A stretch of DNA of 64,000 nt. Origin: Pseudocercospora fijiensis CIRAD86 (taxonomy: Eukaryota > Ascomycota > Dothideomycetes > Mycosphaerellales > Mycosphaerellaceae). This document shows, in pieces, positions 1 through 11,800 of the stretch. The stretch is from positions 1,151,527 to 1,215,526 of the forward strand of contig NW_006921541.1 of assembly GCF_000340215.1 (NCBI RefSeq), in the 5' to 3' direction. A program made the position numbers and the translations under genes. Under the pieces are notes generated by a model. The model did not search any database. It was not told the DNA's origin and was given only the letters and a program-made list of their open reading frames with translations. How positions within the stretch are numbered: position 1 is the stretch's first letter; each line of letters starts with the position of its first letter.

Positions 1-2
1 GC

Positions 3-275
3 ACTTTTCTGGAGCACCGACGCGCTCAAACTTCCGAGATCAATCGCCCGATGCTCAACGTCGATATCGTCCCGTACTGCGTCAGCGAGAGCTATTCGTC
101 GGTCTCATTGGACTCGACAGCATTTGCTAGCCGGGTGTTGTGTTTCCTGAGAGACCAGGAGCGAGCATCCAAATCCAAGACTATGCCTGTACCTGAACCA
201 CCTGCGAAGCGAAGGAAGCTGAATACCAAGAAGTTGGGAGCATTTGACGATCTACTGCACGGATTGACCTGTTGA
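3..275 (+). CDS. C-terminal end of an unrecognised protein (gene enters from the left)
   Basis: The frame is open from the first bases of the window to the TGA at 273-275, so this is probably the last exon of a gene that starts outside. About 90 residues are visible. Near the end there is a short basic run (AKRRKLN, then KK), which resembles a nuclear localisation signal; that is a weak inference. I see no domain and do not recognise the family. An internal ATG at 51 could instead start a 74-residue ORF, but the open frame upstream favours a truncated gene. Its stop lies about 2.5 kb from the 3' end of the melanin reductase gene. Confidence 0.4.
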   Translation, partial: TFLEHRRAQTSEINRPMLNVDIVPYCVSESYSSVSLDSTAFASRVLCFLRDQERASKSKTMPVPEPPAKRRKLNTKKLGAFDDLLHGLTC

Positions 276-2806
276 AGTCTAAGTAGACTCTTATCTCCCG
301 ATCCATGGTGTGCATACTGAGGGCATCTTCTGAGGCTGTCAAGATCTGAGTCTCGGATTCAACAATGATCTGGACTGTAAAACACTCAGGCCTGGCGAAA
401 GGGGGACAGGACTGGCCTCCATTTTGGCCCGGACTACTCCCTACTACTTAAGCTGACCCGGCATCCATTTCCAGTGAAAATTTGCTTGCTCGAATGCTGG
501 AGTAAACATCTGATTGAAAGACCTTAAGTTAAGCTCAGTTGACTGAACACAGCATACGGGAGAATGGCAGTTCATAGCATGTTCTCAAACAGGCCAGACT
601 CTTACGAGTTGAGCTATCTGAATAAGCAAAGATGCTGCGTGGGGTGGCAGTGTGGCCAGCTCACCAAACTGTGTCTAGAGAATGAAGCCTAGAACAAACC
701 AGACAGAACCAAGACCAAGGTGGACGACAGTCTGCAGATCTCGAGCGAGGACACAGAATCATGAGGCACGCATCCAAGCACACCGTCTAACGACTTCCCG
801 GTTCTTGGCCGGTGTATCGCGTGAACCCTTGATTCTACATAGCACAGCGCAAGGCAACGATGTGCGGAAGGTCGTGTCATCTGAAGCTATGTCTGAAGCA
901 CAACATGGAGCGACCGCAGCATGACTGTTGTGAGAACGCAGAACGATAAGGATCTGACCTAGTCTTCTCCAGTGCATCTCTAGGAATCATCGGTCAAGCC
1001 TTGGCCTCGGAACATTCGGACAGAGTACGCCTTGCTTGTATCTCTACGCTCACCATCAACTGTTCCGCATTTCGTGCACTCGTCATCTTCAATCAGACTA
1101 AGCAGGGGTATCGTTTCCCATGACCGACATGCTCGAGCCAAAGTGGTGCATCTCTCACGCGACGTTCAATTCAGCAGCGTCAAACACTGTCTCGGACTAA
1201 ATCCTGTTCTATGCACAAGAAGAAGTCCCATATTTGCAGTGGGGACTCATCAACAGCCACAATTTACCCCAAGCGATGCAAGGTCACCGAAATCTTGGTT
1301 GCAATACCATTGCCCATGCAACTGGCACAAGTTTCTACCAAGATACGAATATGCAAGGAGAACGTGCTTCCGAAGAGCAAGACAAGCGCCGAGTCATGAC
1401 GACAACCATCGATAATCATAACCAATCCACCGCGTTCTCAACCTGAAACCTTCCGGTCCATGCAAATCTCGCAACACAAGCCACAGCAGTTTCCGATGCA
1501 TTTGCATGTCTAGCGTCGATCTTCTCGGAGCATTTTGCGGAATAATCTCTGGTACATGCACGAGAAGTAATGGTTTCACAACAGTTTAGATTGTCACAGG
1601 GACCACCAGGAACCGAGGAGCCGCTCATGCATACACGAGATTCCTCCGAATGCAAACGGCTCTGGACATTGCATATATTGGCTGCAGCAGCAGCATGAGA
1701 TCACCATGTGCGGGATACATATTGATGTCTTACAGATCAAGCAGCGAGCACGTCATGACTCCTCAACAGGAAAATCGTCTAAACGGCTGACTATCAATTT
1801 GCAACGACATTTCGAGGTTGCCGATTAGCAAGTAGAGACGATGGGAATACGGGCATTGATGAGTGTCGTTGATACTGGAGTCAGGTGTCGGAGCACGCGC
1901 GCGATACGATGCTACTGGCTTGGCTTGGGTAATGAGTGCACAGATCATTGCAACAATCAGGCCTCCTTTATCGTCCCAGTTGACAAGGCAACGAATCGAA
2001 ATGCCTTACCTAGACGACAACAGTATCAATCTGCTATCGAACAAGTGAAATTCGATAGCCACCTTTGCTTCGACTAATGAAATAGATGTCCATATGTCAC
2101 TGTGTTATGTATATGGATGGATGTTGCGGGTACCTTATGCTGAAGGAGCATGTGATGTATGGCTCAAAGTGCCGATCCTATCTTCTTATTTTCCTTTTTC
2201 GAGCTACATTCTGATTCCTTTTCTCCCGCGTGTCTTTGCGGGATAGGAAGTTGGAGTGATAACAATTCGTTGAGGAGCATGCATGGCCTTCCGCCTACTG
2301 ATATCGGGAAAGAGGGCTGGATTGGATTGTTGATTGCCAAGGTCATGATCGTTGATGTCGTAGCTCCATTCTCAGTAGTCGACACGCTATGTAGCTTTTA
2401 CCTAGAGCAGATGAAAGCATCTACCTCATGCCAATTTTGTGCTACACAGTGGTTTCTAAATCCTTTCCGGCAGGTGCATATTCATCGTGGCATTGCGAAG
2501 TCGAACCGTCACACACAGACTACTCGATGATCTTTGTTGGAGGTGTAGATTATGTTCCGAAGTCGTGAAAGCGCGATGAGAGGTAAAGCTCAAAGCATCG
2601 ACAGATGGCTTCGTCGACAATATAAGTCTGCATCAAAAACCTGGCATCTATACCTGTATGCATTCTTTTGCCTCCCATTGCTCAATATATGGGGATCCGT
2701 TCTCATTGCGCCATTCCATTCCATTCATCCCATGCAACTCTTCGTAGAGAGGATTCTTTCGCTAAAGATCAAAAAGTATCAACATCAAATTGCAAGCATG
2801 AGCTGT
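276..2806. other. Intergenic, no gene recognised
   Basis: About 2.5 kb between the partial gene and the 3' end of the reductase. Only short overlapping ORFs on both strands are present, none with a recognisable domain or a convincing splice structure. I saw no tRNA, repeat or transposon sequence. Confidence 0.5.
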
Positions 2807-3668
2807 TTACATGCAGGCGGCACCGTCGATGCCAATGACCTTGCCGTTGACCCATTCACCGTCTTGGGACGCGAGGAAGCATACGACGCGGGCGATATCG
2901 ATTGGCTGGCCGACACGGGCCATTGGTGACCAAGTCTTAGCATACTGTGGAGGATAAGTCAGTTGATGATTATTGATTGTGGGTGATGCTGTTAAAACAT
3001 ACCTCGTCAACCTGGTCATCAGTAAGGGTCTCGCCGTTTGGAATGTACTCGCGGCACACAGCGTGGTACATATCCGTCTTGATACCACCTGGAGCAACGC
3101 AGTTGACAGTGATCTTCTTGTCGCCGCAGTCGATGGCCATGCAGCGGACAAAAGTCTCAATGGCACCCTTGGAGCCAGAGTAGACAGCGTGCTTCGGTAC
3201 ACCTTTGGCCTGACCGGTGATGGAGCCCATGAGGATGATTCGGCCACCAATGGACAAGTGCTTGTATGCCTCACGGGCAACGAAAAACTGTCCGCGGGTG
3301 TTGATGCGCATGACGCGGTCATATTCCTCCTCAGTGACATCCTTCAAGTGACCAAAAGACACGACGCCAGAGTTTGAGCAGACGATGTCGAGCTGGCCGA
3401 AGTGCTCGACAGCTTGGTCCATGAGGCGGGTAGTCTGTGCAACATCGCCAACATCGGCCTTGAGGGCGATCGCGTCGCCGCCATTCTTCTTGATCGAGTC
3501 GACGACTTTGTTGGCTGCGTCGGCGGAGTTGGCGTAGTTGACAACGACCTTGGCACCGCGGCGGGCGAGCTCAGTGGCCATTGCGGCACCGATACCACGG
3601 CCGGAGCCCGTGACGAGGGCGACCTTGCCATCGAGGCGGGAGGTTTCGACGGCCGGAGGAGCAGACAT
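2807..3668 (-). CDS. BRN1: Tetrahydroxynaphthalene reductase (DHN-melanin pathway), two exons
   Basis: NADPH-dependent short-chain dehydrogenase that reduces 1,3,6,8-THN to scytalone and, in the known family, 1,3,8-THN to vermelone; cytosolic. Exon 1 is 3668-3003 and exon 2 is 2944-2807. The 58-bp intron (3002-2945) starts GTATGT and ends CACAG, joining GAG to TATGCT. The product is 267 residues, the usual family length. Visible motifs are the Rossmann glycines TGSGRGIG (residues 20-27), the characteristic SNSG (98-101), and the catalytic triad S149, Y163, K167 (GSITG...YSGSK). The C-terminus GIDGAACM is typical of melanin reductases. I chose the ATG at 3668 because it puts the usual short leader before GKVALVTG. 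An in-frame ATG at 3776 with no intervening stop would add 36 residues; some relatives do have longer leaders. It lies tail-in next to the Cmr1-type regulator, on the same strand, and is likely regulated by it. Very sure of the family. Confidence 0.95.
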
Positions 3669-3940
3669 GACTGTTGGGATTGAGGGGCTGAGGAAATGTG
3701 CTTTCAAGGAGTTGTATTTAGAGATCGCACCGAGAGGGTCGAGAGAGAGTCGATGTTCAGAGGTGGAAGAGGACATTCTTTCCAGACGATGGAGGAAGAA
3801 GGGAAGATTTGTAGATGCATGGCTTTCCGGGGACTAGCACCCGGCTCCACAGAGGTCCTGCTTCGTGCATTGTCGCTGGCGAAGATGGCACGCCTTGTGT
3901 GGCAGAAGAATGAGCTTCGGCACGGTGGTGAAGAGCGAAG

Positions 3941-3996
3941 AGCGAGAGAGCGAGAGAGCGAGAGAGCGAAGGTGAGCGGCGGCGGCGGCGGCGGCA
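3941..3996. repeat. Simple repeats AGAGAGCG and GGC
   Basis: Reiterated AGAGAGCG is followed directly by a (GGC)n tract. Both lie about 270-330 bp upstream of the reductase ATG, in its probable promoter or 5' leader. Length variation between strains is likely for such tracts. Confidence 0.8.
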
Positions 3997-4934
3997 GAGA
4001 CGCGGGAGTGTTTCTGAATTTAGAATAGACGCTCGCCTGCAGGAACAGCCGCACGTCGGCAATCGGCCTTTCGCTCGCGCTTGGCGCAATTCGTCCACGG
4101 ACTCTCCACTTCCATTCTCCGTTCGCTCTTGTACCTGTGCTTGATGACACTTGCAATGCTGTTGGTGTGTCTGCATGCTCGATGGAAGAATCCAAGCAAG
4201 ACGATCTTCTTCTCATATCTACATAGAATACTCCACGCACTCTCGGACCTTGCCCACGACAGATCGAGAGAGACATCATAACAGAGCCTCTTCACTTTCA
4301 CATCAAGCTTTTTCGCAGAAGGTCTCGGGACTTAACAAGCACCGGAAAGCAAGCCAGAGTACCACCACGTTTCGCACCAAGAGAGCTATCGATCATGAAA
4401 GGCAGAAGAAGCAACGCCAACCAGTGAGTGAGCTCTCCGAACATGTGTTCTCTGCAAGGCACAAGCCGCTGGAGAATTCCCCGTGTGCCTGTACCTGTGC
4501 CTGGATGTGGTTGGCTATTCATCAACATACGAGCATCGATCAGTATGTATTGGTCCGATCACAAATCCCGGCACAACTTGACCTGAGCCTCAAGCTCAAG
4601 TTATTTATCCGGCAAAGATTCTGGAGAGCCGCTCGAACATGCGTGTTCGTGTCGATTCATTTCCGTTTCAGGCCAGCATATTTGCCGACGCAGGAGAAGT
4701 CCGTAGTGAAGAATAACTATGGGGTACGACCAAGTTTCTCGCGGTAGTTAGTCTCTTGGAAAGTCGTAGTGTAGTGAGGAGAACCGCGATGCGCAGTGCA
4801 GCACGAGTCTAGTGAGTGCAGTAGTGTCGGAGAAGCACAGATGCAAGAACAAAGAATAGAACTGGGACCATGAGTTCGAAAAGTTGGAATGTATAGCAGC
4901 AAAGTACGCGTGTCCGCGACGCCGGATTTTTTCA

Positions 4935-4981
4935 TCTCTCTCTCTCTCTCTCTCTCTCTCCCTCTCTCTCCCTCTCTCTCT
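4935..4981. repeat. CT dinucleotide microsatellite
   Basis: About 47 bases of nearly pure CT with two CCT interruptions, between the reductase promoter and the 3' end of the regulator gene. CT/GA tracts are common in fungal promoters. Confidence 0.85.
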
Positions 4982-5469
4982 GCATTCAAACATTATACGC
5001 AACGTGTAAAAAAAGCGCCCGTGACGCTTCCTTGCGCACCTTCATGACCTGCACTCGATCTCTCTAAGTCAACCACGTGGGCCTGGAAATCTGTACCACA
5101 GATCCCGACCAACTCTGGAGACCACCCGAAGTACATCCAAGAGTAACACCTCGCCCGCTCGCAAGCAAAACTTCACTGTGGTATCAAAATCAAACAATTG
5201 CGCCGTTCGCACAAGACATTATTATGAGAGTCGTGTTCTCGTCAACAGGACAAGCCATCGCGTCCGGCCAGGCCATTCGGGATGAAGCTACATGGTAAGG
5301 ACAGGATGTGTCACCACTGGTCAGAGGATGATCCTGAGGGTTGCGCTGTACTTGCGCGTGCGGTGAGAGTGCTAACGCTGGCCGGAGGACGGACCATCGC
5401 AAACTCTTGAAACTATGATTAGGCATTACGACGCCGCCATGCAGCGTCCTTACGGGGAAGAAAAGTCCT

Positions 5470-8400
5470 TCAGCCTCTCGCTAGACGTTCAAGCTTGGAC
5501 CGAATTCCGTCGGAGAAGCGGTTCGCAGCGCCTTCGTCGATGACTTCGATGCAGTGCTGCAGGACGTTGTACGCACGATCGAGGCTCATCTGTGAGCCAT
5601 CTGGCTTCGTCACACACGGCACACCTTCACGCTTGGTGAGGTAGCGGATGATGAGCGGATGGTCAGCAGTCAGAGCATCGATTGCAAATGATGGGCCGGG
5701 CACAGGGAACATGCCAGTGCTGTTTGGCGATATTTGTTCCTTGTGCGTGAGGCTGTCAGTCCACAAGACGAGGGCGACTCGATAGATCGCGCCCGCCCAC
5801 CATGGTGGTCGAGTACCACGAGGCATAGCGCGGATCAACCGGAAGACTTGGCCACAGTGGTAGACTGCCTCCTCAACATCCTGAATGCATCGCTTGTGCA
5901 TCCAAACGAGGTTCTGGTAGGTACCATCGAAGCTCTCACGTCGAGCTAGACGCTCGATTTCTTGGAAGTTCGTGACTGCATTCAAGCTGATCAAGTGGAA
6001 GATGACGAGGTTGGTCTGCATCATGGGGCAAAGTGGGTTGGCCTTGAGATATCGCTCTGCAAGGTCGAACCATCTGCCCAACAATGATTGCGCCTCCTCA
6101 AGTCTGGTCCTGGTGGAAGACGCACTGATTGTTCTGGGCGCCGCGTTATTGTTCTTGCGGCTTGCTTCCGAAAAGCAGCTCAGCAGCTGACTTTGCTGGT
6201 AGACCAACGATTGGAGAGGATGTAACAGTAAGCGCATCTGGAGGGGAGTCATCTCGATGCCGAGCGGAATCATCTCATCGTCGAGGAAGTGGCGGAAAAG
6301 ATCTCGAAGAGACAATGGCCGAGCACCTGAACCGACCGAAGAGTATCCGCCGGAGAACTCATGCACCTGTTCAAAGATCGTCGACCACTCTACAGCACTT
6401 CGTGCTTGCCACAGGCGATCAGCGTCGGGCATGGGCGCACCAAACTCGGTGACGGAGAAGAGCGGTGCTGTATCGTGGAAGAGGGCCAGATCCTGGTCCA
6501 CCATAACCCAAGAATACATGAGGCGACTCCTCGCCTCATTCTGAATCCATTCGCTCCAGAGGTGATCTCTATTGCCTTGGTGGTTGATGGTATTTGTGGT
6601 GGTTGAAATCCTTTCAAGGATGCCAGAATGTCTCAACATGGCCAGGTACATACCACGCTGGCCCATGGCGATATCAATCTGCCACTTGTCACCGCTCCAT
6701 GCCGCTTGGACGGTGAAGAGCAGAGCAGCGTGCAGAACGATGGGATCACCAGACATGATGATGTCCTTCTCGATCAAGTCGAAGAGCGAAATGCGACAAG
6801 CCTCGGTGAGACCACCAGTCAACATACGTGCCTCAGTCGAAGGAATGTTCATCGCACCCTGGGCAATCATCATCAGCACCAGCAAGCTCGATGCCTTATC
6901 GTTGTAGCAATGCATCAACTCGTTCGCGTCGAGGACGCCTCTGGAAGTGAGTGGGTAGTAGCGTTCGAAGGAGTTGGCGTATGATCGCAAGAAGTATTCC
7001 AAGACACGACCAGGTGGCAGCAGGACGAAATTCGAGGCATATGAATTGGGAGTGTTGTGGCCTGCAGCGTTGGTCTGCCCTTCTTGTCGGTGGATTTCGA
7101 GCGCCTTATGCAGAAAGCTCTGCGTGATAGCGAGAAGCTTGTCGCGTGTGCTCTCGTGCAATTGCATGACAGTCAAGTGGTCACCTCCAGCAATGTCGGC
7201 GTCCTCCCATTGGGGACTCCAGCTCGCCCAGCCTTGGTGGTTTCGCAGAGTCTGTTCGAGACGTTCCAGATTCTGGCGTGCAGTCTTTGGACATGCCGTC
7301 GAAGGCACAATTGGAGTACATCGAAAGGCAGACCAGGCGTCTTGGGCTGCTATAATCGAAGGCATCTCGCCGTTGACGTCTGGAGCTGGTGATGATTGCG
7401 ACTGATTGGAGTGCACCGAATGTACGTGTGATGGACGATGCGAGTGCTGCGGGAAGGCTGTGGCAGAGCTATTGAGCTCCATGTCATGGAACTGGCGATC
7501 GAGCTTTGGTGTTTCCAGAGGTGTGATCAGCGGCTGCATAGCATTGGCAACATCAGGCATGATTGTTAGCATTCCGTCTCCATCGGGCGGCAGAGACAGA
7601 GCGCTTGGATCAAAACCTATCTCAGCGTTCATAATCATATGCGGCTGGACCAGTCCATCATAGCCAATGGGCATCTGCATCTGCGACCAGTCCAGCATGA
7701 AGCGTGGACTCGACCCAGCTTCAGAGCCATCCTTGCCAATGTTGTTCGCAAACTCATTGTATCCCGACAGGGGGGTGTTGTGCATGTATTGGGCGCCTGG
7801 CGTAGGCATCTGTGGCGAGAAGGTGGTTGGTGGTGTCGGAGCACTCGTTGGCTGATCAGCATACTGCGTTGGTGGAGCATCGACAACTGGTGGGGCGGTG
7901 CTCGGACGGTCTTCAGGAATTGCAGAGATGGATCGTGGTTGCGGGCTCGCTGGCTTCAGAGTGGGTGGCTGTTGGTGAGGGCTCGTGGTGGCGGGCGGTG
8001 GCATGGTTGTCTGCTGTGTCTGTTGTGGTTGTTGAGCATTCTCTGTGCTGGGCTGCTGGGCCAGGCCTGCACCTGCCTGTTGCACGCCTGGAGGCATTGA
8101 AACTGCACCGTCTGGTGGTATGCCGACACGAGCAGCATTTTTCGAGACTCGTCGTGTCGGGCGTAGAGTGCATCGCAGATTTCGCCCGGCACATCTCGAG
8201 CATGGGAACTTCTTGTCGCACTTGGTCTTCGTCTTGGCACAATTGCTGCAAGCGATTGGAGTTCGACCAGCCGACTTTGGTATCATACCATTTGCGGCTG
8301 GGATCTCGTGCTGACCTGTTGCATCCCTGCCATGTACTGTGTAATGTCGTTGGAGCAAGTCCCTGAGAACGGATCAGTACATTCGATGGACTGTTGACGG

Positions 8401-8623
8401 GAGGCAGGCACGGTCGACGCACCTTCGCGCGAAGGACATATGGCAGGTGAAACATTTGAAGGGCTTGACATTGGTGTCTGCAGGGCAAGGTCAGCGGCTC
8501 TCCTCTCGATATGAGATTGCTTCGGACAGGATGGTGTCGACTCGACGACTTACGGGTCAAGATATGCCTCTCGAGATGCTCGTCCCTGGTGAAGGACTGG
8601 CCACAGTAGGTGCAGAAGACCAT
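5470..8623 (-). CDS. CMR1: Cmr1-type melanin transcription factor (two C2H2 fingers plus Zn2Cys6)
   Basis: Nuclear activator of DHN-melanin genes; this combination of two C2H2 fingers with a Zn2Cys6 cluster is diagnostic of the Cmr1/Pig1 family (Zmr1 in Zymoseptoria). Three exons: 8623-8554, 8477-8423 and 8362-5470, with introns of 76 bp (GTAAGT...CTGCAG) and 60 bp (GTGCGT...TCTCAG). These join into a 1005-residue protein, close to the usual length. Finger 1 uses C4, C7, H20, H24. Finger 2 uses C32, C35, H48, H52 and is completed only across intron 2. The Zn2Cys6 cluster has cysteines at 80, 83, 90, 96, 99 and 106. A long Pro/Gln/Thr-rich linker follows, then a fungal transcription-factor middle homology region, with no further intron. 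The gene lies between its likely targets: the reductase downstream on the same strand, PKS1 upstream and divergent across 12 kb. An AGC repeat lies about 225 bp upstream of the start codon. Confidence 0.95.
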
Positions 8624-8848
8624 GGCTGCTGGGTGGTATCAAGGGCAAGCGAGTGTCGGGTAGGGTAGGGTAGGTAGCGATGCTGTCTTCAGTCGTGCTC
8701 CGCGACAACTCCAACGACAGACAGATCGGCGTCGACACAGGTCGGATCGGAGAAATGCAAGGCAAGGCAAGAGCAATCAGATGCAAGAGGAAGGCGCTCG
8801 GGGACGTCAGGCTAATAAAACACGACGCCAACCGACGCCGGCGCCGAC

Positions 8849-8873
8849 GCAGCAGCAGCAGCAGCAGCAGCAG
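8849..8873. repeat. AGC trinucleotide microsatellite upstream of the regulator
   Basis: About eight AGC units (GCT on the regulator's strand), some 225-250 bp upstream of the regulator ATG, in its probable 5' leader or core promoter. No ORF that I trust includes it. Confidence 0.8.
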
Positions 8874-11800
8874 GATAAGCGGGAGTGGTAGTGTCCGCTC
8901 GCTCGGCTCGTGGTGCGGTGCGGTGATGTGGGGGCGTTGGAAACAGGCTGGAGCCTCGTGCCTCAGGTGCAGACGGTGTCGCGCGCCATGACTTATACAT
9001 TCGTGCGCTCTCAGTACGGACTGTACGATGCTGGCCCTCGATGCACGTCTGACGCGAGCCCGGAGCCCTGGTCCCTTGTCCCTCTGTATGCACCGGCTTT
9101 CTCGTCCATCATCACATACAGTACGAACTGGATCTTGCTCCGACGAAAGCTTCCGCCGGGTGGCACAAGGATGCACTCGTGCTGGGGCGGTCGGAGCATT
9201 TCTGCCACGACTGCCAGTTACATGTGCGCAAGCCAGAGTCCAGCACTGACCTGCCTGACCCGGCATGGCAGAACAGAAACGCCTGAGCGTCTGAGAGGAG
9301 CCGATGGGTGTGCCCAGCCTGGGCTGCAGCCTCCAAGCGTGAAGCGTGTGAAGCGCGAGGCGTGCAGCGCGAACAGGCACGCCCCTGGCACCACCCCTCC
9401 CCGGCAAGGCTTGATTTGCGACGGGGGGCATCCTGGCGCATCGCATGCGTTCGCAAGGGCAGGCGTGCACTCCCGATCTGCAGACACCCATGGGCCCCGC
9501 CCCTGTAAACGGGTGCGCCACAAGGCCAAAGACTCAATCTTGGCTAGCGGCGCGCCGGCCTGCTCGACCATCTCGCTTGCCACTCCCAAACGGGCTGCAG
9601 CGCTTGGCCGCTCGCCGCATCAAGGCAATGTAAGGCCACTTCATTCGCGCCGCCTGTCGATGCGCAAAACAACACCTCATCGTGAGCAGTACATCCATCG
9701 TGCCCGCGTCTTCCTGTCGTACACAGCAAGCCAAACTCACACAGCATCATCCTCATGGCTCGACAATCGCTCTGTACCGCCACGCACCGGCCCTTTGCAG
9801 CACGGCGTCGCTGTGAACCTGACCGCGTGCCTTACCAATAGTCTACCATGTGCAAAACCTACCACTCGACACGCTCAGCAACTCGTGCGTGCTCATCTGT
9901 CATCACCAGAGTGACCGACTACTGTCCATCTTCCTCTCATTTTTCGCACCACTTTCCTACCCTGAACGAGCTCCCTCCATCCATATCCTGCTGTCATCGT
10001 TGTCAGCGCCAGATGCACTCGCTGCCGATCAGTAATGACATTACGGTGGTCTGCGGTGCTGCGCCTTGGCGCGTCAAAGCTGCTGCCTCCTTCTCATCCA
10101 TCTCGCTTTCCTCCGTATTAGTGAAGCCTGTTCATACCATTGCACATTCTCGTCGCAGCACAACAACACGTCAGCCAGTGCTCGCTCACTCATTCACCGT
10201 GCTGTTGCTGCTCTTCTCACCCTACGGAAAGGGAAAGACGGCACGCTTTCCATCCTGCTGACCGGAGAATACTTGCTCTGTCGCAGATGCTTGACCTCTC
10301 ATCTCCGCGCCACCAGGCTTGCACGCCAGCGCCGTTGGCCGATGTGAAGAGCGCGAGCGCAGGTGCAAATTGCTATTTTCGCCGACTGCAGACATGCATT
10401 AGCGTGTCGGCCTGCCTGAAGCCACACTCAGCTTCTCGTCGAGTCGTCATCATCTTCGTCCCACTACTAGATACGCGCTGCTGGGTTCTTCCCATCAGCT
10501 TCTAGCGCCCGTCATCAAGACTTTTCTAACAACCATGGTGTTGAAGTGGAAGCTAAGCCAACCAACCAGCCTCGTGAATCTTGCAGTGACTGACTTCGCG
10601 ACCGCAACCGCTATCGGACAGCCTCTCTAATCGGCGATTTGCATGTTTGGCCTGCGTCGAAGTTTGTTTAAGAAATATTGACATGCTGATCGCCACTTGC
10701 CTTGCCATCAATCTCCGACTGCAACTGTTGCTCCACTTCCGCAAGTGGCAGTTACCCTCTCTCATGTGCAGTGCACGATAGGACCTGCCTATACCACACT
10801 CGACACACATCTCTGAGACATACATGCAGCATCTGATCAGTCCACCGTCAAGTCAGCGATTGGCTTCCCTTCCTTGAAACCTGTATCTCACCAAACGGAT
10901 CGCAGTGTTCAGCCTTGTGCAGCGTGTTCGCTGGCAGGAGCATACACCGCGTCCCTCACCGCGGCACTTTTCATCCAACCCCCGATAGCGTCAGCCTTCA
11001 ACCGCACGAGCAGTGCCCCTCCGACCACTACTGCACCGTACTCGTAATCATCATCACGATCGTTTTGTGTGTATAGGCTTGCGGTCCGCAGCAGAGAGCG
11101 TCCAGTACCATGGACGGCCTCAGAGGACCACTCTTGGGACCTGTTGAGAGATTATGCAGGGAAGCCATGCTGCATCAAGTAGGGCACAATGATAGAGGTG
11201 GGTGGGGTTCAGCAGTCTTGTTGCATCCTAATCGAGCCGCCAGCACAGCCATATGACGCAGATGATCTCGTGTCGTTTTCCTGATGATTGTTGTTCCTGG
11301 CTGGCGAAAAGATGGCCGAATGGTTGGAAGCCCAGCAGCCTTATATCGACCCTCGAACCCGGCACTCCAATCGCGATTACCGTGTGTTTCTCCTTGAAAC
11401 GACGCCTGGTAGACAAGTGGTCGGAGAATATGGAGCCGGAAGCTCTACAGTCTACAGCGTGTCTGAGACACTGCCACAGACCGTGGCTGGTGAGCTCGAA
11501 GCTTGACGTCTGAAGAAATGTGGAAGAGGCTATCGAATCCAATGCAGCCAGCAGACGCAGCTGCGGAGGTAAAACATATGGCTGACGATACTGCCCTCGT
11601 CCCGACGGCTGTGCACCTGTCCTGCTGCTGCGGCGCTTCAGCGGGTGGCTTCGCCGACTTTCGTAGGGCTACCGTATCCGGACTCGCAGCAGGTACCTCT
11701 GCACGATCTGAAGCTATCGCAGAAGAGAAGAGCCAGAGCAGACCACGACCAATAATACGTCAAGGACGGGAATAGTCACCACTAGTGACGCCGAGTAGAT

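Larger units (their letters stand above)
3669..5469. other. Promoter region of the reductase and 3' flank of the regulator gene
   Basis: 1.8 kb between two minus-strand genes. It should contain the reductase promoter and 5' leader and the regulator's terminator, but I could not place a TATA box, transcription start or regulator site. It holds simple repeats: AGAGAGCG and GGC runs (3941-3996) and a CT run (4935-4981). The longer ORFs here are low-complexity by-products of these runs. Confidence 0.5.

Noticed and set aside
3704..4279. 191-codon minus-strand ORF upstream of the reductase
   Set aside because: It is built from Pro, Ser and Arg runs produced by GGC and GA simple repeats; no domain or splice structure.
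8550..9914. Two large overlapping ORFs (323 codons minus, 334 codons plus) upstream of the regulator
   Set aside because: They are mutually antisense, rich in Arg/Ala/Ser/His from GC-rich promoter DNA, have no domain, and the minus one overlaps the regulator's own first exon.
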